Part shown: in pieces, positions 27,186 to 36,007 of the stretch
Layout: the number at the start of each line of letters is the position of its first letter
Numbering within the stretch: position 1 is the first letter of the stretch
Assembly (NCBI RefSeq): GCF_001403635.1
Contig: NZ_LN879468.1
Location: forward strand, 1,302,001-1,366,000
Source: Clostridium massiliamazoniense
GTDB taxonomy: Bacteria; Bacillota; Clostridia; Clostridiales; Clostridiaceae
Length of the DNA stretch: 64,000 nt
Direction: 5' to 3'
Notes under the pieces: model-generated
Databases searched by the model: none
What the model was told of the DNA's origin: nothing
The model's input: the letters and a program-made list of their open reading frames with translations, nothing else
Translations under genes and position numbers: made by a program

Positions 27186-27373
27186 ACTTCTCATCACCTT
27201 TCTCTTTTAGTATTATTACCTTTTTACCTTTTAGCTAGTCAATTTAATCTTTCATTAAAAAAATATTAATTAACTACTTTGATTACATAAGACTTGATTC
27301 AGCTAAAATTATATTAAAACTCTAAGTGAATTAAAATCCTTGTTGTTCAATAGTTTAAAAGAATCTGTATTTT

Positions 27374-27405
27374 AAAAAAGCATCCTAGAATATAGGATGC
27401 TTTTT
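27374..27405 (-). terminator. Terminator of the rplU-prp-rpmA operon
   Basis: AAAAAGCATCCTA pairs with TAGGATGCTTTTT, 16 bp past the rpmA stop. Confidence 0.92.
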
Positions 27406-27420
27406 ATTTAAAATAACAGA

Positions 27421-27717
27421 TTATTCAGCTATTTCTACTTCTACTGGGTAAACAGAAACTTTCTTCTTGTCTCTTCCCATTCTCTCATATTTAACAACAC
27501 CATCTGCTTTAGCAAATAAAGTATCGTCTCCACCTTTACCTACGTTAGTACCTGGGTGGATTTTTGTTCCTCTTTGTCTTACTAAGATGTTTCCAGCTAA
27601 AACGAATTGACCGTCAGCACATTTAACTCCTAATCTCTTTGATTCTGAGTCTCTTCCGTTCTTAGTACTACCCATTCCTTTTTTATGAGCGAATAATTGA
27701 AGGTTCATTATTAACAT
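27421..27717 (-). CDS. rpmA: Ribosomal protein L27 (with Firmicute N-terminal extension)
   Basis: 98 residues. The mature protein starts at [14 protein letters not shown]. It is preceded by [10 protein letters not shown], the Firmicute-type extension cleaved off by the Prp protease encoded immediately upstream. Cleavage exposes the N-terminal residues that reach the peptidyl-transferase centre. It is 4 bp from prp, in one operon with rplU. Confidence 0.97.
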   Translation of the reverse strand: MLIMNLQLFAHKKGMGSTKNGRDSESKRLGVKCADGQFVLAGNILVRQRGTKIHPGTNVGKGGDDTLFAKADGVVKYERMGRDKKKVSVYPVEVEIAE

Positions 27718-27721
27718 ATCA

Positions 27722-28093
27722 TTACACCTCCTCTTTTTTAAAATCTATATATTTACAACGTTTTTTCTTACCAAAACTCTGATCTAAACTAATAATTACG
27801 CTTTCAAGACTTTTCTCAAAGGTTTTTAATAAAACTTGAGCCTTCTCAATTTCTTCTAAAGTAAATTCAGATAAATCAAGATGTATGTATCCATCAGCCA
27901 TTTCATAGCTTACATTCAGTTTTAAAACTTCATCCAACCCGATAATTACACTTTGTGATAAAACTGACACAGAATTACATATCATATCATAAGCTTCTCC
28001 TACAAGGACAGCTTCTCTATCCCTAAGTGCATGATCTTTTATGGTGTATGAAATTATATTGTTATTTCTTGATTGAATTCTAACATTGATCAT
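27722..28093 (-). CDS. prp: Ribosomal-processing cysteine protease Prp (YsxB)
   Basis: 123 residues, slightly longer than usual at the C-terminus. Catalytic His in KDHALRD (near 22) and Cys in [14 protein letters not shown] (near 39) match the Prp dyad; the usual GHA is DHA here. It cleaves the N-terminal extension of L27, whose gene follows. Its ATG overlaps the last base of rplU (28093), so translation is coupled. Confidence 0.93.
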   Translation of the reverse strand: MINVRIQSRNNNIISYTIKDHALRDREAVLVGEAYDMICNSVSVLSQSVIIGLDEVLKLNVSYEMADGYIHLDLSEFTLEEIEKAQVLLKTFEKSLESVIISLDQSFGKKKRCKYIDFKKEEV

Positions 28094-28404
28094 TATGCTT
28101 CAATCTTTTCTATAACTATTTTAGTGTATGGTTGTCTGTGACCATTTTTTCTTCTGTAGTCTTTCTTAGGCTTGTATTTGAATACAACAACTTTCTTAGC
28201 TTTACCTTGAGCTAAAACCTTAGCAACAACCTTAGCACCTTCTACTACTGGAGCACCAACTTTTAATTCTCCGTCTTTTGATACTGCAAGAACTTCAGTT
28301 AATTCAACAGTTGAGTCAACTTCAGCGTTAAGTTTTTCAACGAATAATACGTCTCCTTCTTGAACTCTGTATTGTTTTCCACCTGTAGTTAATACTGCGT
28401 ACAT
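28093..28404 (-). CDS. rplU: Ribosomal protein L21
   Basis: 103 residues, the exact family length. [17 protein letters not shown] opens the protein and [19 protein letters not shown] lies at the end. An in-frame ATG 18 nt upstream is part of the ribosome binding site AGGAGGTG itself, so the ATG at 28404 is the start. First gene of the rplU-prp-rpmA operon, under the L21 leader. Confidence 0.97.
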   Translation of the reverse strand: MYAVLTTGGKQYRVQEGDVLFVEKLNAEVDSTVELTEVLAVSKDGELKVGAPVVEGAKVVAKVLAQGKAKKVVVFKYKPKKDYRRKNGHRQPYTKIVIEKIEA

Positions 28405-28419
28405 TAAAAAACACCTCCT

Positions 28420-28486
28420 CATAACGGTCTCGCCACTTAAGGTAATAGATTTAACTATTTTCTGGAACCTATTCGTGAGCGGTTTA
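28420..28486 (-). ncRNA. L21 ribosomal-protein leader (cis-regulatory RNA)
   Basis: On the minus strand the segment reads AACCGCTCACGAATAGGTTC, then CTATTACCTTAAGTGGCGAG and ACCGTTATGAGGAGG. Matching halves (AACCGCTCAC / GTGGCGAG, and ATAGGTTCC / TATTACCT) pair to form the known L21 leader fold just ahead of the rplU ribosome binding site. The leader is thought to mediate autoregulation by L21. Confidence 0.88.
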
Positions 28487-28494
28487 CTAAAGCA

Positions 28495-28523
28495 ATTCTA
28501 TCATAGTTAAATATTAAAGTAAA
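28495..28523 (-). promoter_or_regulatory. Promoter of the rplU operon
   Basis: -35 TTTACT (28523-28518), 17-bp spacer, -10 TAGAAT (28500-28495), directly upstream of the L21 leader. Confidence 0.65.
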
Positions 28524-28530
28524 GGATAAT

Positions 28531-29961
28531 TTAATATTTTTCGATGTTTTTAACAAGATATTCACTTAAATTACTTATTTGGTTTTTAAATATCAGTGGT
28601 TCTATAGTATAGCCTTCTTTATTTTCATCAAAAGTTAAGTAAATATTCACTGTTAAAGCTCCTATTGACTTCAAAAATTCAAATATATTTCCTCTAACAT
28701 CATTTTCATAAATCTTATTTAAATTTACATGAAAATCATTTATTTTACTTTCTAATTGCCATCTTATAATTTCATTTTTAAGTAATAGTTCAATATATGA
28801 AAGCTTTAATACTTTTCCAACTCCATGACATCTACTGCAATCCTCTTCTATATATTCATCAATACTCTTTCCTATTCTACTTCTAGAAATTTGAACTATA
28901 CCTAATGGAGTAAAGTTAAACACAGTAGACTTTTGCTTTTCACCTTCAAGTCCTTCTTTTAATATGTTTATGATTTTCCCTTTAGCCTCTTCATTATACA
29001 TATCAATAAAATCAACTATTATAATTCCACTTAGATTTCTAAGTTTTATTTGCTTTAGTATTTCTCTAGCAGCTTCAATATTTGTTTCTTCTGCATTTTT
29101 TTCTTTACTTTTTCCTGAAATATTCTTAGCAGAGTTTACATCTATAACATACATAGCTTCTGTTTTTTCTATTACTATGTTTCCGCCACATTTTAAATTA
29201 ACTCTTGAGTTTCTAAGACTTAATATTTCTTTTTCTATATTATAATAATCAAATATTGTTCTTATTTCATTATGAAACTCAACTTCTAAACGACTTTCTT
29301 TTATTAGTTCATAGTCTTCTTCACTATCTACTACTATTTTACTTGTATTTTCACTATTACTTTCTCTAATAACTTTATTTAAAAGTCCATTATTCTCATG
29401 TAGTTTTTTAGGATTTAAAGAATACTTTCCTTCTCTAACTATTTCTTTATATTTTTCATATAATTCATCTAATTCTTTTTGAATTAAATTTAAAGGAATA
29501 TTTTCTGCTATAGTTCTTATAGTAACCCCTATATCACTAGGCTTTTTCAAATTATTTAAGATAAACTTTTCAAATTCTTTATCTTCTATTTTCTTTGAAA
29601 TATTTATATCCTTATTTTTGCTTTCTATGACTAAATATTTACCCGTAACTGTAAAATTTGAAGTAACCTTAGCACACTTTTTCCCTATAGGCTCTTTTAC
29701 AACTTCAACTATAATCTCATCTCCACATTTTATCTTCTCACTTAATTTAGATGATAATTGAATATATACTTCTTTTTCTTTTCCTATATCAAGGAAAGCA
29801 CCTTTAACAGCTGGAACTATTTTTCTTACTACAGCCTTATATAATTCTCCAACTGCAGGCTCTTCACTTACTTCTTCTATATAACATTCACTTAAATTTC
29901 CACTTTCTTTTATGGCAACTCTTAGCGTTTTTTCTCTTCGTTCTATAAAAATTTCTTTCAT
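28531..29961 (-). CDS. rng: Ribonuclease E/G family protein
   Basis: 476 residues. N-terminal S1 domain (about 35-120; VGELYKAVVRKIVPAVKGAFLDIG), catalytic core with GGNIVIEKTEAMYVIDVNS and IIVDFIDMYNEEAK (metal-binding Asp residues), and the zinc-link CSRCHGVGKVL. It is an endonuclease in rRNA maturation and mRNA decay. An ATG 15 nt upstream exists, but GAAGG lies 8 nt before the ATG at 29961 and MKEIFIERRE is the usual start. Downstream of TIGR03936 by a few bases, in one operon. Confidence 0.92.
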   Translation of the reverse strand: MKEIFIERREKTLRVAIKESGNLSECYIEEVSEEPAVGELYKAVVRKIVPAVKGAFLDIGKEKEVYIQLSSKLSEKIKCGDEIIVEVVKEPIGKKCAKVTSNFTVTGKYLVIESKNKDINISKKIEDKEFEKFILNNLKKPSDIGVTIRTIAENIPLNLIQKELDELYEKYKEIVREGKYSLNPKKLHENNGLLNKVIRESNSENTSKIVVDSEEDYELIKESRLEVEFHNEIRTIFDYYNIEKEILSLRNSRVNLKCGGNIVIEKTEAMYVIDVNSAKNISGKSKEKNAEETNIEAAREILKQIKLRNLSGIIIVDFIDMYNEEAKGKIINILKEGLEGEKQKSTVFNFTPLGIVQISRSRIGKSIDEYIEEDCSRCHGVGKVLKLSYIELLLKNEIIRWQLESKINDFHVNLNKIYENDVRGNIFEFLKSIGALTVNIYLTFDENKEGYTIEPLIFKNQISNLSEYLVKNIEKY

Positions 29962-29978
29962 TTTATTCGCCTTCATTC

Positions 29979-30689
29979 TTAATCTACGTATTTATATAAA
30001 GGTACTAATTTTTCATTTTTATAACCATACATCTCTAGTCTAACGATTTCTGTAAATGCTTCTTCATCTACATTAGATGTATTATCTTTTATATATCTAC
30101 TTAATAAATCTGGTGATAGATTTTCTCTGCTTCCACAGGCAACCATAGTATCTATAATTAAAGTATTTCCCTCAATCTCATAATTAAACTTTTTAACTAA
30201 AGGTTTTATATCTACTACTTTTTCACCTTTTTTAGTCTTCTTTAAAATATTAAATTCTTCATTATTTAATATTTTTTCTATTTCTTCACCTAATTTATTA
30301 GCATCATTGTACTTTATTTTTATTTTGTAGTCAGCAGCATCTAGAAGTGCCATTGCTGGTAGTACTTTTTTTACATTATGAATGATTGGAGTTTTTGAAG
30401 CTGTTAAGAATTTTATATCTCTTGTGCTTTCTTCATTTAATTGTCTTAAAACCTCGTCACAATCCATATCTTCAAGTAATAATAAATCTAAATAATCTCC
30501 TTCTGAATAAACACCAACTGATAAAGGTTGAGCTATAGCTAGTTCCATATGTGGATTGAAACCTGTTGAATATTCAGCTGGCAATTCAGTTCTTTTAGCT
30601 ATTCTTTGAACTGTTCTTGTCAAATCCAAATGAGATATAAATTTTATGTTGCTTCCTTTAGTGAATTTGATTAGATATCGCACCTTCAA
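29979..30689 (-). CDS. TIGR03936 family radical-SAM-linked protein (DUF2344)
   Basis: 236 residues. Recognised by RYLIKFTKGSNIKFISHLDLTRTVQRIAKR and by FNPHMELAIAQPLSVGV. It almost always accompanies the TIGR03960 radical SAM protein and rng, sometimes fused to the former; its biochemical role is unknown. The start is a TTG (30689) or the GTG 6 nt later; both lie inside the 3' end of the radical SAM gene (32-bp overlap), implying coupled translation. Confidence 0.88.
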   Translation of the reverse strand: MKVRYLIKFTKGSNIKFISHLDLTRTVQRIAKRTELPAEYSTGFNPHMELAIAQPLSVGVYSEGDYLDLLLLEDMDCDEVLRQLNEESTRDIKFLTASKTPIIHNVKKVLPAMALLDAADYKIKIKYNDANKLGEEIEKILNNEEFNILKKTKKGEKVVDIKPLVKKFNYEIEGNTLIIDTMVACGSRENLSPDLLSRYIKDNTSNVDEEAFTEIVRLEMYGYKNEKLVPLYKYVD

Positions 30690-32520
30690 AACACTTCCCT
30701 TCTTTAAAGTTTACGTTTATTCCACAACCAGTACAGCCAATTCTACAGTTTTGAGTTAAAGCTGCTTTCTTTGCTTTTTCATTTTCTCTTTCTAAGTAAC
30801 TTCTATTTACTCCTATATTGATAAAGTCCCATGGTAATATTTCATCATAATCTCTTTCTCTATAAACATAGAAATCACCATCAACATTACATTCTTCTAG
30901 AGCTTCTAACCATAGATTAAAATCAAAATATTCTGACCATCCATCAAATCTAGCACCCTTTTCGAAGGCTTTTATTAAAACATCACAAACTCTTCTATCT
31001 CCTCTTGCAAAAACAGCTTCCATATATGATGTTTCTTGCTCATGATATTTATAATGGATAGATCTACTTTTAATGCTATTCTTAACAGCTTTTATTTTTT
31101 CAGTTACACTTTCCATTTTTTCCATAGGAGCCCATTGGAATGGTGTAAATGGCTTAGGTATTAATATTGATGTACTTACTGTTATCTTTAAGCCTTTATT
31201 TCTAATTTCTTTAGGAACAGCAAAGTATTCATCTGCTATTTTCTCTGCAAGTTGCCCTATACCTTCTGCATCTTCTATTTCTTCATACGGTAAACCTAAA
31301 ATAAAGTATAACTTTAAAGTACTCCAACCTGATTCAAAAGCATTTCTAGCGGCTTCTAAAATTCTTTCTTCTGATAACCCCTTATTTATAACATCTCTCA
31401 TTCTTTGAGAACCAGCTTCTGGTGCAAAAGTTAACCCTGTTTTTCTTACCTTTTGTATTTCTTTTAATAAGTCAACTGAAAAAGCATCTACTCTTATTGA
31501 TGGTAGAGCAACACTTACGTTATCTTTTCCATGTTCAGCAATAAGTTCTGTTACTAAAGCTTGAATATCTGAATAATCACATGTACTTAAAGAAACAAGA
31601 GAAACTTCATCATAGCCTGTTGCTTTTAACATTTTTCTTGCTTGTTCTATTAAAGTCGATCTAGTTTTCTCTCTTACTGGTCTATATATCATTCCAGCTT
31701 GACAGAATCTACATCCATTAGTACATCCTCTAAATAGTTCTAATACTACTCTATCATGAACAATTTCTCCATAAGGAACTATTAATTTCTCTGGGAATGG
31801 TACTTTATCAAAATCAGTTACTATTCTCTTTCTAACTGTTTTAGGAACATCATCATATTTAGGCTTAAATTCCTTTATAGTATTATCGTCATTATATTCA
31901 ACCTCATATAATGATGGTACATAAACACTATCTATTTTTGATATTGCTCTTAAGAATTCTTTTCTATCAAAATTATCCTTCATTGAAGCATAAACATCTA
32001 AAACATCATTTAACCCATCTTCACCTTCCCCTAGTTGGAAAAAGTCTATTACATCATGAAGTGGCTCTGGATTATAGGCACATGGTCCTCCTGCCATTAC
32101 TATTGGGTCATCATTAGTTCTTTCTGATGCTCTTATAGGAATTCCAGCCATACTAAGCATATTTAACATATTTGTATAACTCATTTCATATTGAAGAGTA
32201 AATCCTAACATATTAAACTCACTTAATGGATCCTTAGTTTCTAAGGTATATGAAGGAATATTCTTTTCTTTCATTAATGCTTCCATATCTGGCCATACAG
32301 CATAAGCTCTCTCACAGTATGTATCTTCCCTTTGATTTAATGTATGATATAAAATTCTTGAACCTAAGTGAGACATACCAACTTCATATACATCTGGAAA
32401 ACAAAAAGCAAATCTTATGTCTACATCCTTTGGATCTTTTATAATTTGATTAAGTTCTCCACCTACATATCTAGAAGGTTTTTCTACTTTATAAAGAATA
32501 TCATCAGTTATTTTTACCAT
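30658..32520 (-). CDS. TIGR03960 family B12-binding-type radical SAM protein
   Basis: 620 residues. An N-terminal B12-binding-like domain (about 30-190), then the radical SAM core with C266-x3-C270-x2-C273 in RGCTNGCRFCQAG, and TFAPEAGSQRMRDVINKG typical of the family. A C-terminal Cys cluster, CRIGCTGCG, may hold another metal site. A role in tRNA or rRNA modification has been suggested from its constant neighbours (rng, rplU, obg), but the reaction is not known to me. It heads the TIGR03960-TIGR03936-rng operon. Confidence 0.9.
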   Translation of the reverse strand: MVKITDDILYKVEKPSRYVGGELNQIIKDPKDVDIRFAFCFPDVYEVGMSHLGSRILYHTLNQREDTYCERAYAVWPDMEALMKEKNIPSYTLETKDPLSEFNMLGFTLQYEMSYTNMLNMLSMAGIPIRASERTNDDPIVMAGGPCAYNPEPLHDVIDFFQLGEGEDGLNDVLDVYASMKDNFDRKEFLRAISKIDSVYVPSLYEVEYNDDNTIKEFKPKYDDVPKTVRKRIVTDFDKVPFPEKLIVPYGEIVHDRVVLELFRGCTNGCRFCQAGMIYRPVREKTRSTLIEQARKMLKATGYDEVSLVSLSTCDYSDIQALVTELIAEHGKDNVSVALPSIRVDAFSVDLLKEIQKVRKTGLTFAPEAGSQRMRDVINKGLSEERILEAARNAFESGWSTLKLYFILGLPYEEIEDAEGIGQLAEKIADEYFAVPKEIRNKGLKITVSTSILIPKPFTPFQWAPMEKMESVTEKIKAVKNSIKSRSIHYKYHEQETSYMEAVFARGDRRVCDVLIKAFEKGARFDGWSEYFDFNLWLEALEECNVDGDFYVYRERDYDEILPWDFINIGVNRSYLERENEKAKKAALTQNCRIGCTGCGINVNFKEGKCFEGAISNQIH

Positions 32521-32630
32521 CTTTAATCCTCCTATATTTTAAGCTAATCATTTATCTCATAGCTAATCAACATCTAGTAAGATATTATTTCTAAGTTAAA
32601 TAATATCTTTTAATTTTATCATAAATAAAG

Positions 32631-32684
32631 CTATTAACCAATAAAAATGGAATCCAAGTGATTTCATTTTGATCTGTTAATAGC
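32631..32684 (-). terminator. Long terminator hairpin at the end of spoIVFB-like gene
   Basis: GCTATTAAC and GTTAATAGC form the outer stem; AAAATGGAATC and GATTTCATTTT the inner stem. The hairpin overlaps the stop codon and is followed by a T-rich stretch on the minus strand. A separate 10-bp inverted repeat (32581-32607) lies downstream. Confidence 0.7.
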
Positions 32685-33531
32685 TCTGCTTTTCTTTTAA
32701 TTTTTCATGATATTCTTCTAAACTTATATTTCCATATTCCTTAATTATCTCAAAAATTTCATCTTCTCTTATTTCATATAATAATTTCATTTCATCATTA
32801 AGAACATAAAAAGTATTAAATTTATTTTTTTCTATATAACTAATAATAGAAAGCATGGACTCCTTATAATAGACAGAAATACATTGATTTATCATGTATT
32901 TTTTATTTTTAAACCTTACTTGTTTTTTTATTAGTTGATCTAGAACAATATACATTGATTTGTTTTTATCCTTATAACTTATAAATATAATAAATACCCC
33001 TATTATGATTAGATTTATATTTATTAAATTTTTAGGGATTAAAATCATCCCTAATATTGCTATAAGAAAACCAACTAAAATACTAATATAAACCATGAAT
33101 CTATTAGCACTTTTATACAATGATAATCTTGCTAAAATACACCTTAAAATTTTAGCTCCATCTAAGGGATATGCTGGTAGTAGATTTAATAAACCTAAAG
33201 TTATATTTATTTCCATTATATCTTTAAAATAAATAATATTATAATTTTTTAATATTAAATAAGATATAAATGCTAAAATCAAATTTGCTATAGGTCCTGC
33301 TAAGGCAATTATAAATTCATCGCTTATATCAAGTCCATCATAATCTTCAATTTCCAATGAAGCCCCAAATCCATGTATATTAAATTGATTAACCTTTATT
33401 TTTAATATTAATGCTACTATATAATGAGAAAACTCATGTATTATTATAAAAAGAAATCCCAATATAAAATTCTTTTTACCTATTATAAAAAAAATTAATA
33501 ACTGTGGTATTATCCACTTACTTATTTTTAT
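32677..33531 (-). CDS. spoIVFB: SpoIVFB-like intramembrane zinc metalloprotease (M50/S2P), probable AUA start
   Basis: Site-2 protease with HEFSH zinc motif, ALAGPIANL, and the NPDG-equivalent LLPAYPLDGAKIL, about six membrane helices, and a C-terminal CBS-like domain (last 80 residues). In sporulation the protein cleaves pro-sigma-K in the mother cell. The first ordinary start (TTG at 33462, 261 residues) would begin in the middle of the first helix and has no ribosome binding site. The frame continues upstream with KISKWIIPQLLIFFIIGKKNF, which matches the family N-terminus, and AGGAG lies 8 nt before an ATA at 33531-33529. I take that ATA as initiation codon (284 residues). The SpoIVFA-like gene is just upstream. 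Confidence 0.75.
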   Translation of the reverse strand: MKISKWIIPQLLIFFIIGKKNFILGFLFIIIHEFSHYIVALILKIKVNQFNIHGFGASLEIEDYDGLDISDEFIIALAGPIANLILAFISYLILKNYNIIYFKDIMEINITLGLLNLLPAYPLDGAKILRCILARLSLYKSANRFMVYISILVGFLIAILGMILIPKNLININLIIIGVFIIFISYKDKNKSMYIVLDQLIKKQVRFKNKKYMINQCISVYYKESMLSIISYIEKNKFNTFYVLNDEMKLLYEIREDEIFEIIKEYGNISLEEYHEKLKEKQSY

Positions 33532-33558
33532 ATTTTACACTCCTACTAACTGCTACTC

Positions 33559-34392
33559 TTAATTTTTACTATTATTTACATTTAAATATTCTTTAAAAGT
33601 AAAAAATTTATCATTTTTTTTCATTTTTAATTTTACATCTCCCTTAACTTCTCTTTGCCCTATTATTTCCCCACCAAAGATTTTTTCTCCTTTCGCAACC
33701 TTTACTTTACCTACATTATAATAAGTTCCTCTTAAATTATCTTCATATTTTATCTCTACTACTTGTCCTTCATCATTTTCACTCACACTAATAACCTCAC
33801 CATCTAATAGAGCTGTAATTTCCCCATAAACCTCTTTAAAAATTATGTTATTATTACTTTCTTCTACTTTACTATAATTTTTAACTGTTCTTTTATCATC
33901 GCTCTTTACTTTTCCCTCCTCTTCCTTAGTAACAATACTATTATCGCTTAATTTAAATGATGATATATCCTGTGAATTACTATTTAACTCTCCTTTATTC
34001 TTTTCTTCATTTTCCTTTAAATTTTCACTATTCTTATTGCTAATTTTAGCTATACTCTCTGATCTCTTTAAATTAGCAATAAATTTTGAAAATTTCTCTT
34101 TATGGCTTCCTTTTTCTTCTATAGTTAATTTCATATTATCATAAAGTTTTTCTCCTTCTGCGCCAAGAAAATACTTTATACCAATAATTCCTCCAAATAA
34201 AATAATTGATGCCACAGTGGTTCCAGCTAAACCTTTAAAAAAATATTTCAAAATATTACCACTATCATTTTTACTTTTTGTTCCATATCCATAATCAAAA
34301 TCTCGCTCATAATTTTCCTCTGGTTGTATAGTCTTATTATCTTTACTTACCCTTGTATAATAATGCCTGTATTCATTATCATATTTACCCAT
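33559..34392 (-). CDS. SpoIVFA-like protein with degenerate M23 domain
   Basis: 277 residues. A cytoplasmic tyrosine-rich N-terminus, one membrane helix (about 52-72), a long Ser/Lys/Glu-rich linker (about 85-185) and a C-terminal LytM/M23-like beta domain (about 190-272; EITALLDGEVISVSENDEGQVVEIKY). The zinc ligands HxxxD and HxH of active M23 peptidases are missing, as in SpoIVFA, the regulatory partner that holds SpoIVFB inactive. Its position 28 bp upstream of the SpoIVFB-like gene supports that job. Confidence 0.8.
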   Translation of the reverse strand: MGKYDNEYRHYYTRVSKDNKTIQPEENYERDFDYGYGTKSKNDSGNILKYFFKGLAGTTVASIILFGGIIGIKYFLGAEGEKLYDNMKLTIEEKGSHKEKFSKFIANLKRSESIAKISNKNSENLKENEEKNKGELNSNSQDISSFKLSDNSIVTKEEEGKVKSDDKRTVKNYSKVEESNNNIIFKEVYGEITALLDGEVISVSENDEGQVVEIKYEDNLRGTYYNVGKVKVAKGEKIFGGEIIGQREVKGDVKLKMKKNDKFFTFKEYLNVNNSKN

Positions 34393-34472
34393 TTTCCATC
34401 ACCCATTACTCTTATTATAATCTTCTTAGTTTATACTTATTTATATTTAAGTAAAGTTCTTTATAGAACAAA

Positions 34473-34511
34473 AAAACTTTAGGGATTAGTTAAACTAATC
34501 CCTAAAGTTTT
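34473..34511 (-). terminator. Strong terminator at the end of rodA
   Basis: 18-bp perfect stem AAAACTTTAGGGATTAGT / ACTAATCCCTAAAGTTTT with a TAA loop, overlapping the rodA stop. Confidence 0.92.
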
Positions 34512-35634
34512 AAAAATGAAGTCTTCTTTTTCTCATATTGATATTCAATACAAGCCCTATACATGCTATAGTTGTTAAAAGTGAACTTCCTCCATAACTC
34601 ACCATAGGCAACGTTATACCTGTTATAGGCATAAGACCTATGGTCATTCCAATATTTTGAAGTATCGCAAATATGAAATATGACGCCAGACCAACGGAAA
34701 TTATGGTTCCAAAATTATCTTTGGCTTGACGTGCTGTATCAATCATTCCCTTTATTAATATTCCATATAAAATCAGAAGACAAGCTGCTCCGATTGTTCC
34801 CCAATGTTCACCTATTACAGTGAATATGAAGTCTGTTTGTTTTTCTGGAACGAATTGTGATGCATATCCACCACTTTCTGAACTTAAATTAGCTCCTGTT
34901 CCTGTAAAACCACCTGAACCAATACCTATCATTGACTGGTTCAATTGAAGGTTTATACCAAGTTTATTTTCATTTGGATGTAAGAATCCACTTAATCTTT
35001 GCTTTTGGTATGGATGAATTATGTTAGTATGCCATACTAGCACTAGTAATAAAATTACTCCTGCAAGTCCAGCAAATAAGATTTTTAAGTCTAAACCAGC
35101 ACAATATACAATACCAACAACAATAAAGAAACAAACCATTGTCATTCCCATATCAGGTTGTACAAATATAAATACCATTGGAATTATTGCATATATCCCA
35201 ATTTTAAGTAAATTTCTGAAATTATTTATATTCATATCCATTTTATCTAGTTGCTTTGCAAGCATAAGTATCATTGCAATTTTAGCAAATTCAGATGGCT
35301 GGATACTGACTGGCCCAAGAACGATCCATCCTCTAGCTCCATTGATTGTAGTTCCTATAAATCTAGTTACGATAAGCATAACTATTGAAACCCAATAAAA
35401 TATATCTACATAACCGTAGATTATATTGTAGTCCCATGCAAGCATAAAGTACATGACTATTAAAGATATAATGAAGAATATTCCTTGCTTCATTGCAAAC
35501 TCTACTCCCGACTGAGCATAGGTCCCTAGATATATGTTAAATATCCCAAAACACGCTATAGCTATAGTTGAGAACAAAATTTTATAATTCATATCTCTAA
35601 GTAGTCTTGGATCTAATTTAAAATTTCTAAACAT
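34510..35634 (-). CDS. rodA: RodA/FtsW/SpoVE family peptidoglycan glycosyltransferase
   Basis: 374 residues with about ten membrane helices. SEDS signatures: STIAIACFGIFNIY at the start, GARGWIVLGPVSIQPSEFAKI (with the catalytic-region residues), FVQPDMGMTMVCF, and the late MPITGITLPMVSYGGSSLL. SEDS proteins polymerise glycan strands with a class B PBP; here two PBP2-like genes and mreBCD lie upstream. It ends the minC-minD-minE-rodA series with a strong terminator. Confidence 0.95.
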   Translation of the reverse strand: MFRNFKLDPRLLRDMNYKILFSTIAIACFGIFNIYLGTYAQSGVEFAMKQGIFFIISLIVMYFMLAWDYNIIYGYVDIFYWVSIVMLIVTRFIGTTINGARGWIVLGPVSIQPSEFAKIAMILMLAKQLDKMDMNINNFRNLLKIGIYAIIPMVFIFVQPDMGMTMVCFFIVVGIVYCAGLDLKILFAGLAGVILLLVLVWHTNIIHPYQKQRLSGFLHPNENKLGINLQLNQSMIGIGSGGFTGTGANLSSESGGYASQFVPEKQTDFIFTVIGEHWGTIGAACLLILYGILIKGMIDTARQAKDNFGTIISVGLASYFIFAILQNIGMTIGLMPITGITLPMVSYGGSSLLTTIACIGLVLNINMRKRRLHF

Positions 35635-35720
35635 TAGATGCCCTCCAACTTTTGTTTTTTTGTTCTAATTAATATTGTAGCTTCTAACACTAATGTTTTA
35701 GTTTAAAAAAAGTTACGATT

Positions 35721-35981
35721 TTATCTTCCCCTCAAATTTTTTATTGGTATATTAGCTATAAGTGATGGTGTTTCGCCCTCTATATTGCTTGATTTAGTTA
35801 CTGCAATATCAATATCTTCCTCATCAATTTCAATATATTTGGACAATACCTCTAATATTTCTAATTTAATTTTATCAAGAGTCTCCTTAGAAAGCTCTCC
35901 TCTGTCATGTATCAATATCAACTTTAATCGATCTTTTGCTACTTGCTTAGGAGAAGGTCTACTAGAAAATAGTTTAAACAA
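35721..35981 (-). CDS. minE: Cell division topological specificity factor MinE
   Basis: 86 residues. The N-terminal membrane and MinD-contact part (FKLFSSRPSPKQVAKDRLKLILIHDRGELS) and the C-terminal dimer domain (ILEVLSKYIEIDEEDIDIAV) are intact. MinE drives MinD off the membrane and confines the division inhibitor to the poles. It is 27 bp after minD. Confidence 0.95.
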   Translation of the reverse strand: MFKLFSSRPSPKQVAKDRLKLILIHDRGELSKETLDKIKLEILEVLSKYIEIDEEDIDIAVTKSSNIEGETPSLIANIPIKNLRGR

Positions 35982-36007
35982 ATTTATCCCCCCATATTTT
36001 GTTTATA

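Noticed and set aside
33559-34392. Active M23 lysostaphin-type peptidase
   Set aside because: The zinc-binding His/Asp motifs are absent; the context with SpoIVFB favours a SpoIVFA-like regulator.
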